Part shown: positions 1 through 10,799 of the stretch, piece after piece
Numbering within the stretch: the first letter of the stretch is position 1
Layout of the letters: every line of letters starts with the position of its first letter
Source of the DNA: Mactra quadrangularis
Taxonomy: Eukaryota; Mollusca; Bivalvia; Venerida; Mactridae
Assembly (NCBI GenBank): GCA_025267735.1
Contig: CM046298.1
Coordinates: 29,271,866-29,335,865 of the forward strand
Direction of reading: 5' to 3'
Length of the DNA stretch: 64,000 nt
Notes under the pieces: generated by a model
Databases searched by the model: none
What the model saw: only the letters and a program-made list of their open reading frames with translations
What the model was told of the DNA's origin: nothing
Translations under genes and position numbers: made by a program

Positions 1-369
1 AGGGATTATTCTGCCCCTTAAACACACAGCTTAACTTCACGTGAAAAAAACCTTTAACACTTGTTCTTTATGAATTCTTCATTAGTAACAATAAATGTCA
101 ATGTAGTCATTAAACAGCCAAGCTCTTCTTACGAGTCACTCTGTAGATGTTTAGCAAGTCTTATATAGTTTTCTAATATCGTGAGAGTGAAGCAACCATT
201 TCATATTTTTGCAGGAACACAGAAATACATCTTACTACTATCATTATCAGACTTACAGCAACAAGTTATCCTAAAAAATATAATTATTGCAGTCAGTAAA
301 ATGTACATGTATATAACAAAAAACAATATATGATATTTATAATACAAAGTTTTGTTATTTGATATAAAG
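1..369. other. AT-rich noncoding; dispersed repeat at the left edge
   Basis: No coding signal is seen. The first ~35 bases (containing TTATTCTGCCCCTT and ACACACAGCT) match, inverted, the stretch around 28775-28812, so this is probably the edge of a dispersed repeat whose rest lies outside the window. Confidence 0.5.
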
Positions 370-610
370 CCTCCTGGCTAGCTCAGTCGATAGTGCACAA
401 GATTACTGATCAAGGTCATAGATTTCATTCCCACACAGGGGATACATTCATGAAGCTTGGTCATGAAATGATTGCTACAGCCATTCCACATCATACCACT
501 GATTATAAATCATGTAGGGCAGTTGTAAGTTAAAGACAGATGTATGTGCCAAGTTTTTTGTAAAGTGAAGGCCATTTTTCCTCTAACCTTTTATTAAATA
601 TGGACTTAGT
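370..610 (+). repeat. tRNA-derived SINE
   Basis: The head resembles a tRNA: an A-box-like GGCTAGCTCAGTCGATAGTG, then a decayed B-box region (GATTTCATTCCCAC). The body contains GTAGGGCAGTTGTAAGT, which recurs inverted in the SINEs at 6.4-6.65 kb and 10.8-11.06 kb, so these belong to one family. A CCTTTTATTAAATA tail follows. Boundaries are approximate. Confidence 0.7.
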
Positions 611-629
611 CAGTCACTAGTAATATAAC

Positions 630-850
630 AAGAGTTGTCTGTAAGACAGCCAATGCTCGACTATTCGAATAATGCTAAAAGAAAGCAATGTAATAGGCAG
701 AATCTGTCACCTGTGAAAGCTTTGCAGAACGAAGTTGCATTCAAAACTTTCAACATATAAGTCCAAAAAGGGGCATAATTATTTCCAAAAAGTACATAGA
801 GTTATGGGACCTAGTGATAGATGCTAATATGTTCATAGTAAGTAGCAAGC
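630..850 (+). repeat. 5' fragment of a dispersed mollusc-type repeat
   Basis: It begins ACAAGAGTTGTCTGTAAGAC, then GCTCGACTATTCGAAT, and runs into CCAAAAAGGGGCATAATTA and AGAGTTATGGGACC. The same internal phrases recur at 12.3-12.7 kb. The end motif at about 12.83 kb (TATTCTTTGAATAGTGGAGC) is close to the reverse complement of the start motif, so the full element probably has inverted ends. Confidence 0.6.
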
Positions 851-2010
851 TCGAAGAGCAGGCCCAAAGGGCCAACTCGAAAAGCAAGCTTTACAGTAAC
901 GCGAATATGTTTCTATACAGTATTGTATTTTGACAATGTACACGAAGTTGATTTTTGAACCCACCTTGCACATCCGGAGGAGAGTAAACGCGGCAAAGCA
1001 AGTGGCGTCTTTTCATTGGCTTAAAAGATTAACAGCTGCCTTATGGCCTTTTTCACTTACAGAATAATTTCAAAAGTGTTTTTTACAATGCATATTCCAT
1101 AATAACAATTCAAAATAATCGTTATTTTATTCGTTCTTTTACTCTACTTAATAAAGACTTTTTTACATTGAATATACTAGTTTACCAGTGCACAGTTTAT
1201 GACGTCGCTAAGAGACGTTTATGATAAAACCAGCATGTTTCCGTAACTTAACGGTACCGGGCATTGTTTAATGAGGAAAAATATATCTATCTTAAAAAAT
1301 AAATGTTTTATTGCCGTTTTTTTAATACATTCAAAAGATAAATAATAATGTACAATACATTTCTTTCAGAATTGAAATATGATTCTGACATAAAAGAATG
1401 AGATGTTGTCAGACTTTTTTTAATACAATTAATTACGCAGTTATCTCCCCTTACTTTTTTTTTATTAATAGGCCCTGGAATAAATATATCACTGAAGCAA
1501 CTACAATAAGGCCATGTTTACAAGCATGGTCTGCAAGTTAAAAAAAATACAATAGAAACAGGGGATATGTTTTGTGGGTTGAAGCTAAATATATAGCCTA
1601 ATCAAATGTTTTATTTGCATCTTGGAGAACATGACATTTTTGTGAGGATGCAGGTGTAGTCCTACCTTCCATTTCTCTGTGATGTGACGCTTTTAAGTAC
1701 AGCAAAACACATAGAGTGATCATAGTGTATAATTAGTGTTTTGTTGATTGGTCTTGAAAATTGATTTCCTTTAGAAGGTTCTTTTCTCTCTTTTTAATCT
1801 CCATTAATTTCAGACTTTTATGGGTCTACAAGCTAACAAGTAATAAAATGTGGTAACGTCACCACATAAAAGTTTTGATTCGTCGAGCTCACTTTGAGGC
1901 TTTGCCTTAGTCATATCATTTGTGAGAAGTTTCAACCCATTATCTGAGTTACTTTTGGAAAAGCAACTTACATTGGAAACTTAAATCTATTTATTTATCG
2001 GATTTAAGGT
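851..2010. other. noncoding, no gene seen
   Basis: AT-rich sequence with scraps of the dispersed repeat: an arginine-codon-like GC patch near 840-1010 and TTTGTGAGAAGTTTCAACCC at 1920-1939, which resembles 12.24 kb. No exon with splice sites was found. Confidence 0.5.
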
Positions 2011-2026
2011 AGAATACCCATAATAC
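2011..2026 (+). repeat. 16-base motif repeated inverted beyond the transposase gene
   Basis: AGAATACCCATAATAC here is the exact reverse complement of 11871-11886, just outside the 5' end of the transposase gene. Together they could be remnants of terminal inverted repeats of a 9.9-kb element. The flanks (ATTTAAGGT and TTCACGGTG) do not form a convincing target duplication, and a 16-base match in a window of this size and AT content can arise by chance. Confidence 0.3.
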
Positions 2027-3049
2027 CCATATTGAAGAATTCTATTTTTGTTATTATTTTTAGCAGTAGTATGATAACAGAGACTTGCATGCAAAATATT
2101 ACAACTTTTTACCATCTGATAAATTTTTTATAACATTTTTTAGTTTCCTGTCCTTGTTTCGGATTCACATAATAAATTTTAATGGAGTATACATCTTCAA
2201 AATGAAAAAACAAAGTCTTTTTTCAACATTTTCTCACAAAAACACTTTTATTTCAGTCAAGACATATTACTATTTGTAAATAAAACAAAATAAAAACCTT
2301 AACAAGAATAGTTTCATATTTTCATTTATAAATCCATGGCATATACAACAAAACAGTCAACTTTTTTTTCAATCTTTAAAAACAAACTAGTACATATTCT
2401 CACATTTTGAGCAAGAAAATAATTGATGCATCCCAAATAACCTACAAAATAATTAACAATACACTGTATAGCATTGAAAAAACAACAAAAAAGTACTTTC
2501 ACCATGTAGCTAACTAAAAAAAAATCAATTTAAATAAGCCTTGCCCCTTACAAAAAATGTCGAGAAAAATCTAGCCATAATCATAAAATGCTATGAAACA
2601 ATTCTGCATGATATCTTTAATCCTTAAAACAACTTTCATTAATATCAGAAGTGTTTTTGGCATAATTATAAAAAGTTTGAGGCAACGAAATACATTGATC
2701 AACTTTATACAAGAGTACATAGTGTGAAAAAAGTGGGTGGGGTACTATGTAATTATTACTTAAAAGTAATGGAACCAAGCAAAATGCATCTATAGTGTCA
2801 TTTTGTTAAAAATACTTTTTGTAAGGTGTTCTGGCAACCATTAAAGGTTACTCAATAGCATTGTTATCCTTATATTTCAATTGAAGGGAACAAAAACAAG
2901 CAACATAATTTGTGAAACCTAAGGCTATTCGAGACATCAACAATTTCTAACATAAATATACACTCAAGGTCTAGGTCAGATTTCACAAAACTTTTCATAC
3001 TAATATAGAACTTAATTATTATATTGTTATTACATTATTATATTTACCA
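2027..3049. other. AT-rich noncoding between gene end and repeats
   Basis: Long A and T runs and no splice-bounded open frame. A 64-codon frame at 2085-2279 is low-complexity and is not treated as a gene. Confidence 0.5.
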
Positions 3050-3050
3050 C

Positions 3051-3499
3051 TAGGGATGGGTATTGCCGGAAATTTCGTATTGTGATATATTGCGATACAC
3101 AACAGCGTATTGCAATACGTATTGCACATATTTTGGGAGTTTAGAACAGAAGCTTTTTTCAGCACCCATGTTTGTATTTTACTGACAATATAAAGATTCA
3201 ACACAATTATACTTTTGTCCAGCAAAGTAATGTAGACGACATAGATACAGTGGGAAAATGCAGTCAACAAAAGATAAGAGCAAAACTTCATACCAGGTCT
3301 TTGCTAAAATAATTAAAGAAAAACCAAAAATGAAATAGTTTCCTGTCAAATTCTGTCATATATAATAATGCAAAACAGGTTTCAGTATGCAGTAGATTTA
3401 GTCTATTAAATTAATATCGCAATATATCACGGGACCGTACCGGTACACATTGTGATAGAAATGTATTGCAATATATACCGGTATTATCGCACATCCCTA
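3051..3499. mobile_element. hAT-like MITE, ~450 bp
   Basis: The left end is TAGGGATGGGTATTGCCGG and the right end read inward is TAGGGATGTGCGATAATACC, imperfect terminal inverted repeats of a hAT-like type. GATATATTGCGATAC and GTATTGCAATAC motifs follow inside both ends. Flanking octamers TTTACCAC and TTAACTAA match only partly, so any target duplication is decayed. A 90-codon frame inside is a repeat by-product. Confidence 0.65.
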
Positions 3500-3582
3500 T
3501 TAACTAAAGTCATTAAACTTATAAAACACTTGAGTGCATTGATAAATACAAATTTAACATCAGCATTTTTTGAATTAGTGTC

Positions 3583-3679
3583 AGATACGGTGTGATACCT
3601 GGTCAGTGAATAAATATTGGGCTCGAGCTACGCTCTCACTCATTATTAATTTACTGACCTGGTATCACACCGTATCCTG
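3583..3679. repeat. 97-bp perfect-arm inverted repeat
   Basis: GATACGGTGTGATACCTGGT at the left is mirrored by ACCTGGTATCACACCGTATC at the right (bar one base at the TGGT/CTGG junction). The ~37-bp loop contains GGGCTCGAGCTACGCTC. It can form a strong hairpin and is probably a short MITE. Confidence 0.7.
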
Positions 3680-3825
3680 TCAGTAACTGACTGTGTAACT
3701 AATAATATTAAACAATTTACACATAAAGCTCAAATTTTACTGTCTTAATCATAATTATAATATAAGCACCTATATGTTTTTTTTGCATTCATCACATAAA
3801 TAGGTCATATACACGATGGCCAGCT

Positions 3826-3995
3826 CTTCCTACTATAGGTTTCCTGGACACTTTTTCTATCAACAGTACTAACTTACCCCACCACAAGGCCAACAACTCA
3901 TGTATAGGGTATGACCTGCCACTACCGGGATTCATACCCGTGATCTCCGGATTCGAAGCCAGACATGCTAAACACTACTGCACCGCCTTGACTAC
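3826..3995 (-). repeat. tRNA-derived SINE, 5' part
   Basis: Read on the minus strand, AAGGCGGTGCAGTAGTGTTT leads into a B-box-like GGTATGAATCCCGG and then CATACCCTATACATGAG and GGCCTTGTGGTGGGGTAAGT. The tail phrase resembles the other SINEs (GTCCAGGAAA). It lies just downstream of the stop of the transposase gene. Confidence 0.65.
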
Positions 3996-4032
3996 CTTTA
4001 TGATGTAACATAATGATTACAAAAAATTATGT

Positions 4033-4846
4033 CTACAGTGAGGACTGATTTGAAAAGTATTGACCTAATTTTGGAACAACTTCCTCTAAAACTTTTTTCA
4101 CCGAGGTAACTCGAGGTTGTCCATCACTATTCAATGCGGTGAAAGTATTATGCAATCCGTCTTCTCCGGATCTTTTATAAATAGTGGATAAATGATTCAG
4201 TGTTAAACCAGAACCGGCTATGTTTTCTGCAGTAGGTCTTTTGCATATTCCACTACTGACTAAGGGGTCTAAAGTCCTAATATTTTTACATTTTTCAATA
4301 TTATATAAAACAGAATGTTTAACTGCAAGAGGTGGAAAACTGTGATCTGTTAAATCAGTAATGTCACATAATTTGATAAGGCGTCCAAGGACATCAACAT
4401 CTGACACAGCATTGTGTGCATTGTATGAAATTCCTAAATATTTTGTCACCAAATCTTCTTGCTTCATCGAGCCACCTGGGAATTTCTTCTTGAACACAGG
4501 CAAACTGTCAATAAACCCTGACACTAATTCAAAAAATGCTGATGTTAAATTTGTATTTATCAATGCACTCAACAGTACTGGGAAGTCAAATCTTCTACCA
4601 CTAAAAACACTGAGTCAAATTTTTTCAGCCAGTCAAAAAAAGCGATCAAACCATTATGTACTGAATTGCTGGTAACCATTTTTCCATGAACCATCATTTC
4701 ATTATTGTCGACAACACATATACCTGTAATTCTACTTGCTTCCGTTGCAATAGGCATCTTTGGTATTGTATACATGGAAAATGTTTGACCTGACTCTAAC
4801 TCTTTAGCGGCAATCTGTGTTATGTGAGGCATTAGGGTACCACGAA
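4033..4846 (-). CDS. exon 9 of the transposase-exonuclease: exonuclease body and C terminus
   Basis: Acceptor TTCATTTCAG. The first frame encodes ITQIAAKELESGQTFSMY, the ATEASRITGI segment typical of DnaQ-like exonucleases, and ends at WLKKFDSVFLV. The frame then changes near 4596-4599 to RRFDFPVLLSALI (ExoII), ELVSGFIDSLPVFKKKFPGG, KQEDLV and YNAHNAVSDVDVLGRL, where His and Asp of H-x4-D form ExoIII. The usual AHN residues before ExoII are missing at the break, so a few bases (1, 7 or 10) were probably lost. The tail ends LGQYFSNQSSL with a TAG stop at 4033-4035. Confidence 0.75.
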
Positions 4847-4907
4847 CTGAAATGAATAGAAAATTTACAAGATAAGCAAAAGAAATATGTATGTGACATG
4901 TTTGTTG

Positions 4908-4966
4908 ACAGTGTGTGTGGGGTGGGGGGGTGCGTGTGTGTGTGTGTGTCACATACATATTTCTTT

Positions 4967-5002
<36 letters not shown>

Positions 5003-5004
5003 CA
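4908..5004. repeat. GT and TA microsatellite in intron 8
   Basis: A run of G and GT dinucleotides near 4910-4950 is followed by two TA tracts near 4968-5002, inside the last intron of the transposase gene. Low-complexity open frames here are artefacts. Confidence 0.8.
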
Positions 5005-5218
5005 GATAAACTGTCCTTTACTACACTGCATAATTGTGCAAAAAATCTAAGTGCATAAAAGCTGAGCAATTACTTCAACACAAGAAAAAGATAAATATAC
5101 TGGATAATGTCATCCTGACTTATATCTTATATAAATCTTTGAAAGTCAACAGTTTGAATAGTTTTAAAACAATAAATAGCCTTACAAAAATAAGTAGTTT
5201 AAAAAAATATTTTCTTAC

Positions 5219-5355
5219 TTAGATCTGTTGTTTCCAGGTCAAATGTCACAAAAATGTCACAAACATTGGGCAAGAACATTTTACTGGTTTAAATACACCA
5301 CGAGAAACTGGATCTGGTAATTGCTCTATATCTACTTCAGTTTCATGACCAGCAC
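5219..5355 (-). CDS. exon 8 of the transposase-exonuclease: ExoI motif, with 11-bp duplication
   Basis: Acceptor TTTTCATAG and donor A|GTAAGAA. It encodes GHETEVDIEQLPDPVSRG, then PMFVTF, after which the frame stops. An exact tandem copy of an 11-mer (AAATGTCACAA on the plus strand, 5241-5251 and 5252-5262) shifts the frame directly before DLETTD, the Asp-x-Glu ExoI motif that binds catalytic metal in DEDDh exonucleases. Collapsing the two copies would make the two frames continuous, so the duplication is probably recent. Confidence 0.75.
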
Positions 5356-5587
5356 CTATGAAAACAACAATGAGTTTAAAAATCATTTGCATAAAACCAG
5401 TAGAGCTTTTATAGCAAAAACAGTACAATATGCATAAAACATTCATGCACTTTCTTGACACTGAGTTGACTGATGTTTTTATAGAAAATGAAGTACCCTG
5501 ACAGATTTTTTCTATTTACTTGGTATCAAAATTTCGAATCCTTAGAATAAGTATGTAAGTATAAAAAGGTGTGACAACTAAGTGAAC

Positions 5588-5879
5588 CCGAGTCAATAGC
5601 GCAATTGGTAGCGCACCTGGTTTTGGTTACTTGTGCCCGAGGGTGTGAGGGTTTGAATCCCACCCAGGGAGGTTATACTTTGCCATGAAAATTTTACAAT
5701 AATGTTGATTTTCCTCTATTGATTAGATAATATGGAGAAGATTCCGGCCTTGTGGAAGGGTAGGTGAGTACTGGTTATAGACAATGGTCCAGGAAAGCTT
5801 GGTTAGGTGCCCTGGACGCCGTAAAATGACCAAAATTAAGTTGACACAGCGTTAACTCCAATAAATAAATAAATAAGAC
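5588..5879 (+). repeat. full-length tRNA-derived SINE in intron 7 of the transposase gene
   Basis: The A-box region is AATAGCGCAATTGGTAGCGC and the B-box GGGTTTGAATCCC. A conserved body follows (GGAGGTTATAC, TTTTCCTCTATTGATTAGAT, GGTCCAGGAAAGC, GGTGCCCTGGAC), with a tail of AATAAATAAATAAATAAG. The same body occurs at 30.94 kb (plus), 11.9 kb and 43.9 kb (minus). It lies opposite in orientation to the host gene. Confidence 0.85.
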
Positions 5880-5915
5880 AACTAAGTGAAGTTGTTTTAT
5901 CAAGTTGAATCTAAC

Positions 5916-6108
5916 CTGATTGGTACGAGACTCCTTCCAGAGCTTCTAATGCACCTTGATTGGTTGCACGTTCTTGTTTTAATACAAGTCTACAACGTTT
6001 AGTCGAAGGAAGTCTTTGACTCAGTTGTTTACTGATCCTACGTTTGTGACATACACCAGCATAGTGTTCCGTGAACACTCCAGGGGATAATCCCATTCTT
6101 TTATTAGC
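5916..6108 (-). CDS. exon 7 of the transposase-exonuclease: basic linker
   Basis: Acceptor TACTTTCAG and donor G|GTTAGA. It encodes ANKRMGLSPGVFTEHYAGVC, a very basic run (KRRISKQLSQR, STKRCRLVLKQER) and ALEGVSYQSG. The basic run could bind DNA or act as a nuclear signal (inference). Border codons with exons 6 and 8 are in phase. Confidence 0.75.
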
Positions 6109-6419
6109 CTGAAAGTATATCAATAAGTAAGTAAGTAAGAAAGTAGGGTTTTTATTAAAGTGACATGTGTAAGATACAATACAAAAATATAAGGTACAAT
6201 GTAATTTAAGTACAAAATACACCCGGCCCTATGGACCTATAAGTCACTGTATGAAACTAAATGTATATACTTTATAAACAAATACATGGAATTATAATTG
6301 AAGTTAGGAAATATTCATCCAGACAACACATCCAAATGCATCAATCTATCAGCGCATGATTTAGTGCCAAAGATAATCAAAAGTTTTCAATAGTACATGT
6401 AGTGTTTTGCATCTTATTG

Positions 6420-6655
6420 AAAAGTAATAGCTCCTCCTTGAAAGGCTAAATCTCTTGATTAAGCTGTTAACCAACTACGAAGTACATACTTTTTTCAGTG
6501 ACTGACAACTGCCCTACATAATTAAAACTCATTGGTAGTAGGGAAAAGGCTGAAAAAATAATTTCATGACAAAGCTCCACAAAGTATGCCCCAACTGGGA
6601 ATCAAACCCACGACCCCTCAATCAGTATCAACTGAGCTAGCTGGTCGGCTCTAAA
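6420..6655 (-). repeat. tRNA-derived SINE in intron 6 of the transposase gene
   Basis: On the minus strand: GAGCCGACCAGCTAGCTCAG, a B-box-like GTGGGTTTGATTCCC, then ATACTTTGTGGAGCTTTG, TGTAGGGCAGTTGTCAGTC and a final part with AGAGATTTAGCCTTTC. The same family is at 10.8 kb and, decayed, at 370 and 21.79 kb. Confidence 0.75.
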
Positions 6656-7410
6656 TAGGTACTTTAGAAAATCAAAATGTTGGTATTTTTATAAAGACCT
6701 AATCTTCAAACAGTTTAACAATTAAAAAGCGTACTACTTGATAAAAGAAACTGATATTTTCTTAATTAAAAAATATAGCAAACCAATGGAACAAACTGTT
6801 TCATCTCATATGTAACATGAACGAGTTGTAATGACATGGACACATAATCACCATATTTTTGATGTCACATTTCTAGCAGAAATTATTCAAAAATTATGAG
6901 CATCACATAGCCCAATGGTTAATATTGATACAAACTTCAGGCTTTTCTGAAGATATAAAATTGATGAACCACTGAACTGTGAAAAACAAAACAAAATAAA
7001 CAGTAACAATAACAAATAACAGGATGGATGAATCAATAGGTAATCAGCATGCATCAATATAAACAAAAGGAAGATAATTATGGTGCTTACAATAACTTAC
7101 AGTAATACAGTAGAATATAAATCTTTTGCTCATACTGACATACTCTATAGTAAACACAGTAATGATACATCCTAACAGAGCAACTATTAAGCAGAAATAA
7201 ACTAGTTGTTAATTTTAGAATTAGAAGTCATTTACATCATGTATTTACCAGGCTAGCCAAAGGGAAATAAATATTTTCAATAAAATAATATTATAAATTA
7301 ACTGTTTTAAATCAACAGGAACAAAACAACTGAATTTAACATGCATTTAAAATTGATAAAAAACAAACAGTATCAAACATTTGAGAGGTAACATTTATCT
7401 ATCTTAGTAC

Positions 7411-8216
7411 CAGCGGAATGTAATGACGACCTTCATTTACAAAAGCTGCTGTAGCTTGAACTCTGTAGTCAAGAGATTTAGTGTGCCCATAATGATGAGA
7501 CTTAGGAGCACGTAAAGCAACTTCTTTGTTCGCATGCTCACATTGCTGACTTGACCCTAAATGAGCATATTGACTAGCATTAGCAGCCAATGGATCAAAT
7601 ATTTCTTGTAACTTTTCACGAAGTACAGTGTCCGTAAAGCACCTTTTATAGGGTAGACTTTTATGTATGTAATTTCCACCAGGGTGGCGTTTCACTGCAC
7701 AGAATTCTTCATTACACAAAGAATGATCACCAAACTGATGGGGAATGATAGCCTTTAAATTAGCACGCAGCTCTTCCACTTTGCCGTCATTACGAGCAAA
7801 CGCATACTTTAAACATTTTTCCAAATGTATAACTGTACGACTGATTTTCTCAACTTTTACATTTTGAAGGGAATACAAACGTTTACCTATGTTCTTAATA
7901 ATATGATTTTTGTCATATTTTTTTTCCATGACAATATTTTTAGACTTCAATCTTGCTATCAAGGTGTTGTCTCCATCCCCCTCCAAACAGTCAACAGGAG
8001 TACCCTCCTCCTTCATTTCCAAAATTCCCTTCTCACCACTAACACTTTTCATCATTCTGGCACTACCCACATGATTTCTAACACATTGATGGTTACGTAC
8101 TTTCTCTCCAGGTCTATTTCTTCTCCAGTAATTACAAACAGCACATGTCCAATGGCTTACCATTGTCTTCACAACCTTTTTCCCATACTTTGACTTACTC
8201 ATTAGAAAAGTGTGTG
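7411..8216 (-). CDS. exon 6 of the transposase-exonuclease: catalytic core
   Basis: The largest exon, 806 nt, with acceptor TTTTTTCAG and probable donor CTG|GTACTA. Seen: CAVCNYW, a Cys/His pair (NHQCVRNHVGSARMM), EGDGDNTLIARLKSK (second acidic site), a helical middle part, IIPHQFGDHSLCNEEFC, KSLPYKRCF, and SSQQCEHANKEVALRAPK with a Glu that could be the third catalytic acid, then HHYGHTKSLDYRV. Without splicing at 7411 the frame would stop four codons later; splicing joins it in phase to exon 7, whose start (KRMGLSPG) is what the family has next. This exon carries no visible frame lesion. Confidence 0.8.
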
Positions 8217-8547
8217 CTGAAAAAAGAATGAATTGAAATTATCACATATGCTCAAACACGTTTGATATCCGAGGGGACATGCACAAAATTATGAACATAG
8301 TGTTTACTAGATAATCATGACTTCAAAAATAAGCAATATGTATTAGCATGGTTTCTAGGAAGGTTAATTAGTCAGGACCAACACAAAATACATTAAATTA
8401 TGATTTATCAATAATGATTAGATAATTTCCTGCTGGTTTTTATACTGAGAGTGTACAATTATGATTCTAAATTTGATAATTTGATCAATACATTTATTTA
8501 TTAGTAGAACATGTACTACCATTTCTACTTAGCAGCCAAAAACTTAC

Positions 8548-8732
8548 AAGTTAAATTGTCAAAGCCTCTCTTCTGCCAAGCTGTATCAATGGCACAGCTC
8601 ATTCCAGATCTAGTCTTACAAGGGTATTTTTTATCTAGGCGCCTTCTTATGTTACTGTTCATATGAGAATGACCACTGTGTTGCTTTTTTTGCTGCTTTT
8701 CTATACTGGGAACACAACTAGTAACTGGTGTT
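8548..8732 (-). CDS. exon 5 of the transposase-exonuclease: first catalytic Asp region
   Basis: Acceptor TTATTGTAG and donor T|GTAAG. The frame begins with a Gln/Lys/His-rich stretch, then RRRLDKKYPCKTRSG, and ends with CAIDTAWQKRGFDNLT. The Asp of DTAWQKR is in the position expected for the first catalytic acid of Mutator-like transposases (family knowledge). The split Ser codon joins it to exon 6, giving a SHTFLMSKSKYGKK continuation. Confidence 0.75.
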
Positions 8733-9308
8733 CTACAATAAAAAGCAATAATATTACATTACTTAATCATAGCATATGCTTAGTTGACAATAAGTGACCC
8801 AACCATTACATGGCTAATGTTTACTTAAAATTAAGCTTGATGCAGTGTATAGAAATATTTGTACTAAAGAATGAAAAATCACAAGATATATTAAATGAGA
8901 GGGACACTTGTTTTTATTTTTAATGCTTCTTTGGGCTCCAATAAATTTAACTACTTAAATTTCTACATGACCAATGCCTCAACAGCATGAGAAGTAAAAT
9001 CATACCTAACTATTCTTAAGAGATCAAGGATTGAACCTGCAGTATTTTATTTTGAGCAAATCAATTGTCAATATTTCTGTAATGATATAATGATTTATCA
9101 GCACATTGTAAAGCAAGGAAATTAGCGTGACACCTAGTTGCAAACCATCCATTGTACATAGACTAGGTCTGGATTCAAGGTATGACTGTAAATTAATGAA
9201 AATTACAGGATGTTGTCAGCAGACCCAAGTTTGTGACCAATACAAGAAACAATAATATGTAACTGAGTTTTTAATGTTCTGCTAAAATACTCTAAAACAC
9301 ACACTCAC

Positions 9309-9431
9309 CTTGGAGACATTTTATCATTAGTAGTCTGAGGAGGGATTATCTCATGATTATCATTTTCAACATTCTGGTCAGAGTCAACATCAGTCCACTC
9401 ACTGTCTGACAAATTATCATCAATCACCAAC
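9309..9431 (-). CDS. exon 4 of the transposase-exonuclease: acidic linker
   Basis: Acceptor CTATTCAG and donor GTGAGT. It encodes VIDDNLSDSEWTDVDSDQN and a Ser/Asp/Asn-rich remainder. The border codons with exons 3 and 5 are both completed as Arg. Low complexity fits a spacer between the N-terminal region and the catalytic core. Confidence 0.65.
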
Positions 9432-9664
9432 CTGAATAGAAAAGAGTTAATGTTCTGAAATTGATTCATAAGCTTTTTTGCAAACAGAAAAACAACAATA
9501 ACTAAGAATTAATAGCCTTCATTTTTGTTTCAAGAGAGTACTTTCATATGCCTTGATATACTGTGATTAGCAATTAGTATATTCTTCATGAAAGTTTTTA
9601 TTTTACAATATTACTGGTACAGGTTAATCTATGATAAGAAGCTGAATTATATGTATGTTTTTAC

Positions 9665-9769
9665 CTTACTGGGGATGATATGTCTAGCATAGGACAAACA
9701 CCCAGTTCATCTACCAAAGGACCTTCCATGTGTTCTTTAACTTCCATTGATTCATTCAGACCAACTTCC
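9665..9769 (-). CDS. exon 3 of the transposase-exonuclease: acidic linker
   Basis: Acceptor CTTATCAG and donor AAG|GTAAAA. It encodes NESMEVKEHMEGPLVDELG, an acidic linker. An alternative donor four bases upstream (CA|GTAAGG) would put a stop at the start of exon 4, so the downstream donor is chosen by phase. Confidence 0.65.
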
Positions 9770-10276
9770 CTGATAAGAGAGAACATACTTTTATCAATTC
9801 TTTGTACAGATAATCAACAAGATACAAGAATTTAAAGTCAGCAAACAAGCTTATTCATATCTCTCTGGGAAAGATTTATTAATTCAATGTCTTTTTCTGA
9901 GGACATGTACTTAAAAAGCAGTTTTACTCATTTGCCATTAATACCAGCAATTCAAGATGCATTTTAGGGTCCTGCCTCTAAGGTCAGATGTTGACTTCAA
10001 ATTGTTTTAACCTTTTACTAGTAAGAGGGTCTTGGTCCATATACCCTTCATTACTCTTAACATTAGAAAGTAGGTAGATGCTGTCTAATGATAGTAGTCT
10101 TATACTAGGTGTGATATTACCCTATCAACTCCTATATGACTGGCAGTTGGAAAGGGGTATAAAATAAAACATTAACAACTAAAATGGAAGACAGTGAAAG
10201 TAATAGCCATTTTTTTGCTTTCGTCAGTCTTATCCCTAACCACATCTTAACATTAATATAGAACAAAAATACTCAC

Positions 10277-10457
10277 TCCATTTCTTTTTCATAAGCCTCA
10301 ACAGCCGCTGTACGAGCTGAATCAATCGCATGGGCCTGAATAACTTCTCCAGCTCTATTTTCCATTTCTTTAAGATTCTTACAGCTAATTGGCTTCATAT
10401 TTAAAGTTGCTAGAAAATTGTTGACTTGAACAACTCCCCCTAAACCATCAATCATTG
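10277..10457 (-). CDS. exon 2 of the transposase-exonuclease
   Basis: Acceptor TTGTAG and donor GTGAGT. It encodes AMIDGLGGVVQVNNFLATLN and continues with KPISCKNLKEME and a helical, Glu-rich end (AVEAYEKEME). This region normally precedes the catalytic core in Mutator-like transposases of this animal family (recalled, not searched). Phases agree with exons 1 and 3. Confidence 0.75.
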
Positions 10458-10799
10458 CTACAAAAAAAAATCAAAAATTAGTATTCTGAGTAATTTTAGA
10501 AAAGCTTCCTGCTCAATACATAGACAGTGAAGAATCTTTTCTACAAGTATGAGAAAATGAACTCTTCGGGCATTGTCAAACAAGACTACAAGTATGAAAA
10601 AAATGAACATAGGTGAAGGGAAGTAAAAACAGATTATCTCGCTAAAATATTTTGCTTTAAAGTAATTGACTAACTAACCAACCTGGTCTTGAAGACCAGC
10701 AGTTCAGTAATAGCAAATGAGGCAATCATTCAAATTGTAGTATGTTTAATTGCGTGTTTGTTGGGCTTAATACAGTAGCAACACATAGTATAGGTCATA

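Noticed and set aside
4361..4675. 104-codon plus-strand frame
   Set aside because: It is the antisense shadow of the exonuclease exon at 4033-4846.
7825..8193. 122-codon plus-strand frame
   Set aside because: Antisense shadow of the transposase core exon; the minus-strand frame has the domain motifs and splice sites.
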